A DNA stretch of 64,000 nt from Microbacterium marinilacus (GCF_019753765.1 NZ_JAIJZW010000005.1:124001-188000), one strand, 5' to 3'. Shown: positions 25,282 to 33,230, counted from the first letter of the stretch. Notes: generated from the letters alone by a model not told the origin. Numbers and translations are program-made.

Positions 25282-25986
25282 TCAGTCGCGGTCGTCCGCG
25301 TCGTCCTCGAAGTCGCCTGCGTCCTCGTCCGACTCGTCGTCGAGGCCGTCCTCGTCGTCCGAGCCCTCGTCGTCGGCGTCCTCGAACCCGTCAGCATCGT
25401 CGGCGGCGCCCGTGTCGAGAGTGTCGATGTCGACGCCGTCGAGGTCGCCTCCGTGCAGGATGGGCGAGCCGTCGTCGTCGAAGTCCTCGGCGTCGTCGTC
25501 GAAGTCGTCGCGCTCGTCGAGGTCGTCCTCGTCGTCCGCGTGCTCACCGTCCGGCTCGCCGTCCTGCGACTCGGTCAGAGCGGCGGCCTCCGCCGCGGCG
25601 ACGGCCTGCGCGGCCTGGTACTCCTTCAGGCGCACGGCCCACGGCACCCAGTCGGGCGCCAGCAGGGCATCGTGGCCAGGCAGCAGCTCGGCCTCCAGCA
25701 CCGTGGGCTCAGCGCCCTCGACGACCGCGAGCGAGACCGTCCAGTACCAGCCGGGATAGCCGAGCAGGGTGTTCTCGAAGCGCAGCGAGACGACGCCGTC
25801 GGGCTCCACGGAGTGGCCCGCCGCCGGCCCCACCGTGCCGGCCGGCGTGATCTCGCCGAGCGCCGCGAGCGCCAGGTCGTGCGCCTCGAGGAGACGCCGA
25901 TCGGGCTCGGGCAGCTCGAGGTCGGCGCGCTGCGCGTCCTCGGCCGCGGCGTCGACCGCCGCGCCCTCCTCCGGCGCGTCAGACAT
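25282..25986 (-). CDS. DUF3027-family protein with a long acidic tail
   Basis: 234 aa. The N-terminal ~125 residues fit DUF3027 (LALAALGEI, VSLRFENTLLGYPGWYWTVSLA, PGHDALLAPDWVPWAVRL), a family of actinobacterial proteins without known function. The last ~95 residues are mostly Asp/Glu and low in complexity. The start overlaps the end of the cold-shock-domain gene by 8 bp, so they form one operon, which is conserved in related genomes. Confidence 0.85.
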   Translation of the reverse strand: MSDAPEEGAAVDAAAEDAQRADLELPEPDRRLLEAHDLALAALGEITPAGTVGPAAGHSVEPDGVVSLRFENTLLGYPGWYWTVSLAVVEGAEPTVLEAELLPGHDALLAPDWVPWAVRLKEYQAAQAVAAAEAAALTESQDGEPDGEHADDEDDLDERDDFDDDAEDFDDDGSPILHGGDLDGVDIDTLDTGAADDADGFEDADDEGSDDEDGLDDESDEDAGDFEDDADDRD

Positions 25987-26362
25987 CGAGCTCTTCCGCG
26001 ACCTTGCGCAGCACGGCCGCGACCTTGCGGCCGTGACCGCTCGATGGGTAATGGCCGCGACGCAGGTCGCCCCCGACGCCGTCGAGCAGCTTCACCAGGT
26101 CCTCGATGATCACGGCCATGTCGTCGGCCGGCTTGCGCTTGGCCTTCGCGAGGCTCGGCGGAGCGTCCAGCACGCGCACCGACAGCGCCTGCGGCCCCTT
26201 GCGGCCGTCGGCCACGCCGAACTCGAGACGCGTGCCGGCCGTGGGCGCCGCGGCCCCGGCGGGCAGGGCGCTGGCGTGCAGGAAGACGTCCTGACCGTCG
26301 TCGGAGGAGATGAAGCCGAAGCCCTTGTCCTCGTCGTAGAACCTGACCTTGCCGGTGGGCAT
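25979..26362 (-). CDS. Cold-shock-domain protein with C-terminal extension
   Basis: 127 aa. Residues 1-67 are a cold-shock domain with RNA-binding motifs KGFGFISSDDGQDVFLH (RNP1- and RNP2-like). The remaining ~60 residues (KPADDMAVIIEDLVKLLDGVGGDLRRGHYPSSGHGRKVAAVLRKVAEEL, in parts) are a helical extension not found in CspA. It is likely an RNA chaperone or single-strand binder. ATG 26362. It forms an operon with the DUF3027 gene. Confidence 0.9.
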   Translation of the reverse strand: MPTGKVRFYDEDKGFGFISSDDGQDVFLHASALPAGAAAPTAGTRLEFGVADGRKGPQALSVRVLDAPPSLAKAKRKPADDMAVIIEDLVKLLDGVGGDLRRGHYPSSGHGRKVAAVLRKVAEELDV

Positions 26363-26447
26363 GACACAACCTCTGCAGCATCGAGAGAAAACGAATGCGA
26401 GACCGTCGGATCCCGCTCTCCCAGCCTATCGCGCCCGCGCATCCGGC

Positions 26448-26453
26448 TACTCT
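26448..26453 (+). promoter_or_regulatory. -10 box before the 90-aa membrane protein gene
   Basis: TACTCT lies seven bases before ATG 26461; leaderless pattern, no RBS. Confidence 0.45.
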
Positions 26454-26460
26454 GGTCACG

Positions 26461-26733
26461 ATGAGCACGAACTCCTCCGACGATCCGCCGGTGCGGCGCA
26501 TCGATCGCATCCTTGCGTTCATGTCGCTCGGCATCGCGCTGCTGTCGGTGGTGTGCTTCTTCGCGATCATGATCTCCACCGCGACGGGCATGACCCACGC
26601 CGACTACTCGGACGGCGTCTGGCCGATCGTCGCGGCGATCCCGATGTTCGGGCTGCCGATCGCCTTCGTCCTGATCCTGGTGCTTCTCGTGATGAGCTTC
26701 GTGCGCCGCGGCAAGCCGGGCCGGCGCCCCTGA
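26461..26733 (+). CDS. Small two-helix membrane protein of unknown function
   Basis: 90 aa with two strongly hydrophobic segments (about residues 18-42 and 55-82), a short charged N-terminus and the basic tail RRGKPGRRP, so the C-terminus is likely cytoplasmic. I recognise no family. It lies 27 bp before the helicase-associated gene on the same strand and may share its transcript. Confidence 0.75.
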   Translation: MSTNSSDDPPVRRIDRILAFMSLGIALLSVVCFFAIMISTATGMTHADYSDGVWPIVAAIPMFGLPIAFVLILVLLVMSFVRRGKPGRRP

Positions 26734-26760
26734 CCGCGGCGCCCTGACGAGCTGCTCGCC

Positions 26761-28455
26761 GTGAACACGACCGACTCCCGCGCCCTGGCGGAACGGCTGG
26801 CGACGGCGGACGACCGCGAGATCGCCGACCTGCTCCTGCGGCGGCGGGTGTCGGGCGGCTCGGGCTGGCACGACTTCTTCGACGCCGCCGAGGCGCTGCT
26901 CGCGCCCGAGGCCGTCGCCCGCGCCGTGTCCGAGCTGCCCCGCGACGCGCTCGCGGCGCTGGCCGAGGGCACCGGGCCCGAGCGGCTGGGGCTCACCGAC
27001 CCGCACGGCACCCCCTACGCGCAGGTGCGCGCCGCGCTCGGCGGCGTCGCTCCGCTCCCCACGCCCGCGAGCACGCCGCCTCGCGCCGGCGAGGCCGCTG
27101 CGGCGCACGCGGCCGAGCGCGCCTTCACGACGACCTCGGCGCTCGCCGACCTGCTGCTGATGGCCCTGCGCACCCCGCTGTCGCGGGTAGGAACGGGGGC
27201 CGTCGGCGCGGCGGACCGGCGCCGCATGGCCCAGGAGGAGATCGTCCGCGACGCCGACGACGCCGACGACCTGGTCGCGCTCGCCGAGGCGGCAGAGCTG
27301 CTGACCGTGTCGGACCGCCACTGGCTCGTCTCGGCCGCGGGCGCGGAGTGGGTGCGCGAGTCCACCGGCGAGCGCTGGGCTCGCGTGGCCGCCGGACTGC
27401 GCTCCGCCCTGCCCGACGGGGTGCGCTCGCCCTCCGGCGGCTGGATCGACCCGGCGCTCTGGGACGACGCGTACCCTCTGGACGAGACCTGGCCGGAGCG
27501 GGCCTCCCGTTGGCGCCGCCTGCTGCGGCTCGCGGGCCTCGCCGCCGAGGGCGACGGCGCCGGACGGGACGCCGAGCCCGCGTGGGCGACGCCGGTGCGC
27601 GAGGGCGGATCCCCCGATCCCGGGCTGCTGGTGGCCCTGCTGCCCCGCGAGGTCGACAAGGTCTTCCTGCAGAACGACCTCACCGCGATCTCGCCCGGAC
27701 CGCTCGCCCCGGCGCTCGACGTGCGCCTGCAGAGCATGGCCGCCCGGGAGTCGCACGCCCAGGCGTCCACCTACCGGTTCACCGAGGCGTCCATCGCCGG
27801 CGCCCTGTCGGCCGGCGAGACGGCCGACGACATCCTCGGCTTCCTGTCGGAGCTGTCGCTGACGGGCGTCCCGCAGCCGCTCGCGTACCTCGTGCAGCGC
27901 ATCGCCGAGCGTCACGGCCTGGTGCGCGTCTCGGTCGAGCCCGACAACGGGCACACGGTCGTCTCGAGCCGTGACCACGCGCTGCTGCAGACGATCGCGG
28001 TCGACCAGGCGCTGCGTGCCCTCGGTCTCGTCCCCGACGGGCGCCTGCTGCGCACACGCGCGTCGCGCGACGCCGTGTACTGGGCGCTCGCCGACGCGAG
28101 GTATCCCGTCGTCGCCCTCGACGAGGAGGGCGGATCGGAGACGCTCGACCGCGGCCGCGTGGCACGCGAGCCCGCGCCCGAGGACGCCCGGTCTCGCTAC
28201 GCGGCGCTGATCGACCGGATGCGCGAGGCGCACGGCACGGATGCCGACGCCGCCTGGCTCGAGCGCGAGCTCGAGACGGCCGTGCGCACGAAGTCGCTGC
28301 TCGAGGTCACGGTCGCGCTGCCGGACGGATCGGCGCGGACGTTCACGCTCGAGGCGACCGGCCTGGGCGGCGGCCGCCTGCGCGGTCGCGACCGGGGCGC
28401 GGACGTCGAGCGCACCCTGCCCGTCAAGAGCATCACGGGCGTCCGACCCCTCTGA
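26761..28455 (+). CDS. Helicase-associated (Helicase_C_3-like) protein paired with XPB
   Basis: 564 aa, GTG start. It has no P-loop. It contains an N-terminal helical region (LAERLATADDREIADLLLRRR), winged-helix-like segments (EEIVRDADDADDLVALAEAAELLTVSDRHWLVS) and a middle FLQNDLTAISPGPLAPALDVRLQSMAARESHAQASTYRFTEASI stretch (in parts) typical of the helicase C-terminal XPB/Ssl2-type domain. Actinobacteria almost always encode this protein directly upstream of an XPB helicase, as here (27 bp gap). It probably acts with XPB in DNA repair; the mechanism is unknown. Confidence 0.82.
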   Translation: MNTTDSRALAERLATADDREIADLLLRRRVSGGSGWHDFFDAAEALLAPEAVARAVSELPRDALAALAEGTGPERLGLTDPHGTPYAQVRAALGGVAPLPTPASTPPRAGEAAAAHAAERAFTTTSALADLLLMALRTPLSRVGTGAVGAADRRRMAQEEIVRDADDADDLVALAEAAELLTVSDRHWLVSAAGAEWVRESTGERWARVAAGLRSALPDGVRSPSGGWIDPALWDDAYPLDETWPERASRWRRLLRLAGLAAEGDGAGRDAEPAWATPVREGGSPDPGLLVALLPREVDKVFLQNDLTAISPGPLAPALDVRLQSMAARESHAQASTYRFTEASIAGALSAGETADDILGFLSELSLTGVPQPLAYLVQRIAERHGLVRVSVEPDNGHTVVSSRDHALLQTIAVDQALRALGLVPDGRLLRTRASRDAVYWALADARYPVVALDEEGGSETLDRGRVAREPAPEDARSRYAALIDRMREAHGTDADAAWLERELETAVRTKSLLEVTVALPDGSARTFTLEATGLGGGRLRGRDRGADVERTLPVKSITGVRPL

Positions 28456-28468
28456 CGCCCGTCGACGG

Positions 28469-28474
28469 TAGACT
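28469..28474 (+). promoter_or_regulatory. -10 box before the XPB gene
   Basis: TAGACT lies eight bases before ATG 28483, in the 27-bp gap. It would give XPB its own leaderless transcript besides any read-through. Confidence 0.4.
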
Positions 28475-28482
28475 GGTCCGCT

Positions 28483-30126
28483 ATGGCTGATGGCCCCCTG
28501 ATCGTGCAGAGCGACCGCACCGTGCTGCTGGAGGTCGCGCACCCCGACGCGGAGACGGCGCGACACGAGCTCGCGATCTTCGCCGAGCTCGAGCGCGCGC
28601 CCGAGCACATCCACACCTACCGGATCACCCGGCTCGGGCTCTGGAACGCCCGCGCAGCCGGCCACGACGCCGGGGACATGCTGTCGACCCTCGACCGATG
28701 GTCCCGGTTCCCCGTGCCGCCGTCGGTGTCGGTCGACATCCGCGAGACGGTCGAGCGGTACGGGCGCCTCACGATCCGCCGCGGCGACGAGGGCGAGCTG
28801 CTGCTCACGTCGACGGATCGCGCCGTGCTCGCCGAGGTGTCGCGCAACAAGCGGATCCAGCCGCTGCTGATCGCCCAGCCCACGCCCGACACGTACGTGG
28901 TCGACGCCTGGGCGCGCGGCCACATCAAGCAGGAGCTGCTGAAGATCGGCTGGCCCGCCGAGGACCTCGCGGGCTATCGCGACGGGACGCCCCATCAGAT
29001 CGCCCTCGAGGAGAACGACTGGCACCTCCGCCCCTACCAGGCGGAGGCGGTCGAGAAGTTCCGGGAGGGCGGCTCCGGCGTCGTCGTGCTGCCCTGCGGC
29101 GCCGGCAAGACGCTCGTCGGCGCGGCCTCGATGGCCGCGACCCAGACCACCACGCTCATCCTCGTCACCAACGCCGTGTCCGCGCGGCAGTGGCGCGGCG
29201 AGCTGCTGAAGCGCACGACGCTCACCGCCGAGGAGATCGGCGAGTACTCGGGGCAGGTGAAGGAGGTCAAGCCGGTCACGATCGCGACCTACCAGATCCT
29301 CACCGCCCGCAGGAAGGGCGAGTACCCCCATCTCGCCCTGCTCGACGCGCTGGACTGGGGCCTCATCGTCTACGACGAGGTGCACCTGCTGCCGGCCCCG
29401 GTGTTCAAGCTGACCGCCGACCTGCAGGCACGCCGCCGCCTCGGCCTCACCGCGACGCTGGTGCGCGAGGACGGACGCGAGGGCGACGTGTTCAGCCTCA
29501 TCGGTCCCAAGCGCTTCGACGCCCCGTGGAAGGAGATCGAGGCGCAGGGCTTCATCGCCCCCGCCGCCTGCTACGAGGTGCGCGTCGACCTGCCGGCGAG
29601 CGAGCGTCTCGAGTACGCCGCGAGCGCCGACGAGGACCGCTACCGCCTCGCCGCGACCGCGCCCGCCAAGATCGACGTCGTGCGCGAGCTCATCGAGAAG
29701 CACGCCGACGAGCAGGTGCTGGTGATCGGTCAGTACCTCGAGCAGCTCGACGAGCTGAGCGAGGCGCTCGACGCACCGAAGATCACCGGGGCGACGCCCG
29801 TCGACGAGCGGGAGCGGCTGTTCCAGGCCTTCCGCGAGGGCACCGTCAAGGTGCTGGTGGTGTCCAAGGTCGCGAACTTCTCCGTCGACCTGCCCGAGGC
29901 GTCGGTCGCCATCCAGGTGTCGGGCTCGTTCGGCTCGCGTCAGGAGGAGGCGCAGCGGCTCGGACGCCTGTTGCGCCCGAAGCAGTCGGGCCAGACGGCG
30001 AGCTTCTACACCCTGATCGCCCGCGACACCGTGGACCAGGACTTCGCCCAGAACCGCCAGCGGTTCCTCGCCGAGCAGGGCTACAGCTACACGATCCTCG
30101 ACGCGGAGCGCCTCGAGGCCGCGTAG
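28483..30126 (+). CDS. XPB-type DNA repair helicase
   Basis: 547 aa, an SF2 3'-5' helicase. An N-terminal damage-recognition-like domain (~1-150) precedes WHLRPYQAEAV (Q-like motif, ~180-190), Walker A PCGAGKT (204-210), DEVH (298-301), GLTATLVREDGREGDV with the RED motif particular to XPB, and the C-terminal QVSGSFGSRQEEAQRLGRLLRPK (motif VI). The bacterial XPB role is unwinding in repair and its partner nuclease in archaea is Bax1; no Bax1 homologue is seen here. The preceding gene is its usual neighbour. Confidence 0.95.
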   Translation: MADGPLIVQSDRTVLLEVAHPDAETARHELAIFAELERAPEHIHTYRITRLGLWNARAAGHDAGDMLSTLDRWSRFPVPPSVSVDIRETVERYGRLTIRRGDEGELLLTSTDRAVLAEVSRNKRIQPLLIAQPTPDTYVVDAWARGHIKQELLKIGWPAEDLAGYRDGTPHQIALEENDWHLRPYQAEAVEKFREGGSGVVVLPCGAGKTLVGAASMAATQTTTLILVTNAVSARQWRGELLKRTTLTAEEIGEYSGQVKEVKPVTIATYQILTARRKGEYPHLALLDALDWGLIVYDEVHLLPAPVFKLTADLQARRRLGLTATLVREDGREGDVFSLIGPKRFDAPWKEIEAQGFIAPAACYEVRVDLPASERLEYAASADEDRYRLAATAPAKIDVVRELIEKHADEQVLVIGQYLEQLDELSEALDAPKITGATPVDERERLFQAFREGTVKVLVVSKVANFSVDLPEASVAIQVSGSFGSRQEEAQRLGRLLRPKQSGQTASFYTLIARDTVDQDFAQNRQRFLAEQGYSYTILDAERLEAA

Positions 30127-30129
30127 CCC

Positions 30130-30203
30130 GTGAGTGCCGTCGCGCAGTCCGTGAGTGCCGTATGGCACTCACGGACTGTCGGAGAGTGCCATACGGCACT
30201 CGC
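30130..30203. repeat. GAGTGCC/GGCACTC dyad cluster (family B, copy 1)
   Basis: A perfect 15-bp inverted repeat CAGTCCGTGAGTGCC / GGCACTCACGGACTG lies at 30145-30178 with a four-base loop, flanked by a half-copy GTGAGTGCCGT at 30130 and a further dyad GAGAGTGCC-atac-GGCACTC at 30182-30203. It fills the gap between the convergent XPB and MarR genes and could terminate both, but the same core recurs at 33173-33230. Confidence 0.75.
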
Positions 30204-30211
30204 GGGGGCGA

Positions 30212-30706
30212 TCAGCCCTCGAGGCGGGCCAGCCAGTCCGACAGGATGCGCTCCAACGTGGCGCGGTCCGCGGCCGGGAGGTCCTCGAGCAGGCGCTGCT
30301 CGTTGCGCATGTGGGCGGCGAACGCCTCGTCGATGAGGGTTCGGCCGGCGTCGGTCAGCCGCACGATCCGGCCCCGTCCGTCCGCGTCGCTCGCCCGCCG
30401 CCCTACGAGACCCGCCGCCTCCAGCCGGTCCAGGCGCTTCGAGACGGCGCCGGTGGTGACCATCGTGTGCTGCGCGAGGGCGCCCGGCACCATCTCGTAC
30501 GGCTCCCCCGCGCGTCGCAGCGTCGCGAGCACGTCGAACTCGCCCTCGCCGAGGTCGAAGCGGGCGTAGACCGGCAGCAGCTCCGCTCGCAGCAGATCGC
30601 CGAGTCGGTGCAGCCGGCCGACGACCCCCTGCGGGGCGACATCGAGATCGGGGCGTTCGCGTCGCCACTGCTGCTGGATCCGCGCGATCCGATCGTCCGC
30701 CGTCAT
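30212..30706 (-). CDS. MarR-family transcriptional regulator
   Basis: 164 aa. The winged helix is at about 55-125 (GEGEFDVLATLRRAG, MVTTGAVSKRLDRLEAAGLVGR, DADGRGRIVRLTDAGRTLIDEA), with helical dimer arms at both ends. ATG 30706 sits inside the shared palindrome and has a -10 seven bases before it. It is divergent from an EamA-type exporter with only 40 bp between start codons, so it very probably represses both genes from that palindrome. Confidence 0.9.
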   Translation of the reverse strand: MTADDRIARIQQQWRRERPDLDVAPQGVVGRLHRLGDLLRAELLPVYARFDLGEGEFDVLATLRRAGEPYEMVPGALAQHTMVTTGAVSKRLDRLEAAGLVGRRASDADGRGRIVRLTDAGRTLIDEAFAAHMRNEQRLLEDLPAADRATLERILSDWLARLEG

Positions 30707-30749
30707 GGAAGACACTATAGCTTCCGGGGAAACTATAGTGTCTTCCATG
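30704..30749. promoter_or_regulatory. Mirror-image operator and divergent leaderless promoters of the MarR/EamA pair
   Basis: A perfect 17-bp inverted repeat, CATGGAAGACACTATAG (30704-30720) and its complement (30733-30749), encloses a 12-base spacer. Each arm carries a TATAGT -10 (30714-30719 minus strand; 30734-30739 plus strand) exactly seven bases before a start codon. Both genes are therefore expected to be leaderless, and a MarR dimer on the arms would cover both -10 boxes and both start codons. Confidence 0.85.
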
Positions 30750-31928
30750 GAAGCGAAATGGCGATGGATGCTGCTCACGGCGGTGGCGCCGATCTCGTGG
30801 GGAGCCACCTACTTCGTGACCAGGGAGTTCCTGCCGGCCGACGCGCCCCTGTGGGGCTCTGCCCTGCGGGCGCTTCCGGCGGGCATCGCGCTCGCTCTGC
30901 TCGCGCGCCGACAGCCCCGCGGCGACTGGTGGTGGCGGTCGGCCGTGCTGGGGCTCCTCAACGTCGGCGCGTTCTTTCTGCTGGTCTACGTCAGCGCGCA
31001 GACCCTGCCGACCTCCGTCGCCTCCTCGGTCATGGCGCTCGCCCCGCTCGCCCTGGCGGGGTCGGCGTGGCTGCTCGTCGCCGAGCGCCCGGGGCTGCCG
31101 CTGATCGCCGGGGCGACGGTCGCGATCGGCGGGACGCTGCTGCTCGTGTGGCGCGGTGCCGAGCCGGCGTCACCGAGCGGCCTCGCCTCGTCCGCCGGGG
31201 CGCTGGCGCTGTCATCACTGGGCGCCGTGCTCGGTCGTCGCTGGGCGGACGGCACTCCGCTGCTCGCGACGACCGCCTGGCAGCTCCTCGCCGGCGGCGT
31301 CATGCTCGCCGTCACGGCGGGAGCCGTCGAGGGGACGCCGCCCGCCCTCGGCCCGACGCAGTGGACGGCCCTCGCCTTCGTCAGCCTCGTCGCGACCGGG
31401 CTGGCCTACGTGTGCTGGTTCGGCGGCATCGCGCGCCTCCGCGCCGGCCTCGTCGGGACCATCGGCCTGCTCAACCCGCTGACGGGCACGCTCCTGGGAG
31501 CGACGCTCGGCGGCGAGACGCTGGCCGCGCCCCAGTGGTGCTGGATCGGCCTGGTCCTGCTCGGCATCCTCGTCGCGCAGCGGCGATCCGGCGGCGGCGC
31601 GATGCAACCGCCATCCGACGACGCCGAAGACGCCGGTGAGGGCGATGGCGAACCCGACCACCGCGAGCGGCGTGAGCGGCGTGCCGAACGCCAAAGTCGC
31701 CCACACCGCCGCCGTCGCGGGCGTCAGGAAGAGCCACGCGCTTGCGACGAGCGTGCCCTGCTGCTCGACCAGGAGCAGATAGCTGCCGAACCCACCGAAG
31801 AATGCGAGCGCGACCAGCACCGCCACGGCTCCCCAGAAGGATGCGTCCGGCGGCGGCGCCAAGGAGCCCGTGACGCCGGCGATCCCACAGAACACGACGG
31901 CGGACACGCACGCATGCACGGTCAGTGA
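30747..31928 (+). CDS. EamA/DMT-family exporter, lacking a stop at the family end
   Basis: The homologous part is residues 1 to ~285: ten membrane segments with two EamA repeats (ISWGATYFVTREFLP; LLNPLTGTLLGATLGGETL; GLVLLGILVAQRRSG). The frame then continues ~105 more codons, to 31928, through antisense of the convergent exporter gene, giving a charged Arg/Glu-rich tail with no membrane segment. ATG 30747 is preferred over the in-frame ATG 30705 because a TATAGT -10 ends seven bases before it. Export of a small molecule under MarR control is likely; the substrate is unknown. The lost stop suggests a tail-to-tail deletion. Confidence 0.82.
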   Translation: MEAKWRWMLLTAVAPISWGATYFVTREFLPADAPLWGSALRALPAGIALALLARRQPRGDWWWRSAVLGLLNVGAFFLLVYVSAQTLPTSVASSVMALAPLALAGSAWLLVAERPGLPLIAGATVAIGGTLLLVWRGAEPASPSGLASSAGALALSSLGAVLGRRWADGTPLLATTAWQLLAGGVMLAVTAGAVEGTPPALGPTQWTALAFVSLVATGLAYVCWFGGIARLRAGLVGTIGLLNPLTGTLLGATLGGETLAAPQWCWIGLVLLGILVAQRRSGGGAMQPPSDDAEDAGEGDGEPDHRERRERRAERQSRPHRRRRGRQEEPRACDERALLLDQEQIAAEPTEECERDQHRHGSPEGCVRRRRQGARDAGDPTEHDGGHARMHGQ

Positions 31929-32471
31929 GTCGAGCAGGCTGGTGCCCGGAGGGTGGCGCCATCGCTCACTGAGCAGGCTTCCGCCAGTGAGCGACACGGT
32001 CCCCGCGATCACACATGCGAGCCCGATCCATCCCCCGCGCAGTTCCGCGTCACCGCTCACCACGAGCACCACTCCGACGACGCCCGCGGCGAGCCCCGCG
32101 CAGCGACGCATCCTGCCTGCCCCATGCCAGATGGCACCCGTCGCGAGCGCCGCCAGCAGTGGCTGCAGCGAGGCGATCAGCGCGCTCGCGCCGGGCGGCA
32201 CCCCGACCTCGGCGCCCCAGAAGACGCCGGCCAGATAGATCACCTGCACCAGCAGGCCGACAAGCGCCTCACGCGCGACGAAGCGCGGGGCGAGCGCGCG
32301 GCGCCGGATCGCCAGGATCAGCAGCAGAGCACCCGCGGTGAGAACGCAGCGCCAGGCGAGGGTCGTCGCGGCGGCGGCACCCGACAGACTCGCCATCGTC
32401 GCCCCCACGAAACCGGCGCTCCAGCAGATCACGAGGACGGCGGGCAGAGAACTCGTCAGAATGCGGCGCAC
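31215..32471 (-). CDS. DMT-family transporter, also lacking a stop at the family end
   Basis: Residues 1 to ~290 form a ten-segment EamA-type transporter (VICWSAGFVGATMASLSG, FWGAEVGVPPGASALIASLQPLLAALATG, YLLLVEQQGTLVASAWLFLTPATAAVWATLAFG, in parts). After GVVGWRLHRAAAGS the frame runs on ~125 codons inside the antisense of the other exporter and stops only at 31215. The start is GTG 32471. It is divergent from a TetR gene with an operator-like dyad between them. The 714-bp overlap with the plus-strand gene is not normal for this family. Confidence 0.82.
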   Translation of the reverse strand: MRRILTSSLPAVLVICWSAGFVGATMASLSGAAAATTLAWRCVLTAGALLLILAIRRRALAPRFVAREALVGLLVQVIYLAGVFWGAEVGVPPGASALIASLQPLLAALATGAIWHGAGRMRRCAGLAAGVVGVVLVVSGDAELRGGWIGLACVIAGTVSLTGGSLLSERWRHPPGTSLLDSLTVHACVSAVVFCGIAGVTGSLAPPPDASFWGAVAVLVALAFFGGFGSYLLLVEQQGTLVASAWLFLTPATAAVWATLAFGTPLTPLAVVGFAIALTGVFGVVGWRLHRAAAGSPLRDEDAEQDQADPAPLGRGQRLAAERRSQERARQRVEQADGPDEAGAEARDAAEPAHVGQPGRDEADEGEGRPLRRAEGGRRPLDGSRRDGEHDAAGEELPGGRREQRSAVRPATTEHGAQ

Positions 32472-32485
32472 CGACCCAGATAACC

Positions 32486-32499
32486 ATACCGGTCGGTAT
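32486..32499. promoter_or_regulatory. TetR-type operator between the DMT and tetR genes
   Basis: ATACCG-GT-CGGTAT is a perfect 6-2-6 dyad. It overlaps TATACT (32497-32502), a likely -10 of the tetR gene, and sits 15 bp before the GTG of the transporter gene, so one bound TetR dimer could block both. Confidence 0.7.
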
Positions 32500-32555
32500 A
32501 CTCACAGTGTCCTCGCTCGCCGAGCGAGGACGACTCGGCAGGGAGGCAAGGACGA

Positions 32556-33164
32556 ATGGGCGCGACGCCGAACCCGAACACCCCCACGGGGCACCGCATC
32601 CTGGAGGTCGCCTCCCGCCTGTTCTACGACCGCGGCATCAGAGCCGTCGGCGTGGACCTCATCGCCGAGCAGGCGCAGACGACGAAGAAGACGATCTACG
32701 ACCGCTTCGGGTCCAAGGACGCTCTCGTCTCGGCCTACCTCGGCCGCCGTGCAGAGCGTTGGGAGGCGTTCTTGGCAGACTGGCTCGCACGAGGCACGTC
32801 AGCGCAGGGCTCAGAGCGCGTTCTGTCGGTCATCGACGCGAACGAGGCGTGGGTCGAGGCCGAGGACGCGCACCGCGGATGCGGCTTCGTGAACGCGCAC
32901 GCCGAGCTGGGCGCCGGCCATCCGGGGCTGGCGATCGTGCGGGCCGACAAGCTGCGCGCGCGCGAGACCTTCACCAGCCTCGTCGCGGAGGCGGGATACG
33001 CCGACGCGGAACGACTGGGGGCCCAGATCCATCTGGTGTACGAGGGCGCGATCGTCGCGCGCACCGCCGGCGCGCTGGACGACGCCTACGAGGAGGCGCG
33101 TGACGCCATCCGCGCGCTGCTCGCGACGGCGGCACCGCAGGATGCCGACCGCACGCCTGCGTAG
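32556..33164 (+). CDS. TetR-family transcriptional regulator
   Basis: 202 aa. The N-terminal HTH (about 13-60) reads GHRILEVASRLFYDRGIRAVGVDLIAEQAQTTKKTIYDRFGSKDALVSAYL in parts, typical of TetR. The C-terminal ligand domain contains the HRGCGFVNAHAEL and AETFTSLV-like segments of the TetR_C group near transporter genes. The ATG follows GGGAGGCAAGGA. It probably represses itself and the divergent DMT transporter through the dyad at 32486-32499. Confidence 0.9.
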   Translation: MGATPNPNTPTGHRILEVASRLFYDRGIRAVGVDLIAEQAQTTKKTIYDRFGSKDALVSAYLGRRAERWEAFLADWLARGTSAQGSERVLSVIDANEAWVEAEDAHRGCGFVNAHAELGAGHPGLAIVRADKLRARETFTSLVAEAGYADAERLGAQIHLVYEGAIVARTAGALDDAYEEARDAIRALLATAAPQDADRTPA

Positions 33165-33172
33165 CGATCCGT

Positions 33173-33230
33173 CGCGAGCGCCATCTGGCACTCGCGTGCG
33201 GCAGCCGAGTGCCAAATGGCACTCGCGAGC
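33173..33230. repeat. GAGTGCC/GGCACTC dyad cluster (family B, copy 2)
   Basis: Two adjacent dyads: CGCGAGCGCCATCTGGCACTCGCG (33173-33196) and GAGTGCCA-aa-TGGCACTC (33207-33224) extended by GCGAGC. They share the core with 30130-30203. The gap lies between two plus-strand genes, so a bidirectional terminator is not required here. Confidence 0.7.

Noticed and set aside
26110..30168. A 1352-codon open frame on the minus strand
   Set aside because: It lies antisense to the helicase-associated and XPB genes and has shadow composition; the plus-strand genes have clear motifs.
30130..30203. Family B dyads as CIRCE-like HrcA sites
   Set aside because: CIRCE has TTAGCACTC-N9-GAGTGCTAA with arms in the opposite order and a nine-base spacer; here the arms are GAGTGCC and GGCACTC with 2-4 base loops and the genes are unrelated to heat shock.
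30705..30746. In-frame ATG at 30705 as start of the EamA exporter
   Set aside because: It would translate the whole operator palindrome and overlap the MarR start; the TATAGT box fits the ATG at 30747.
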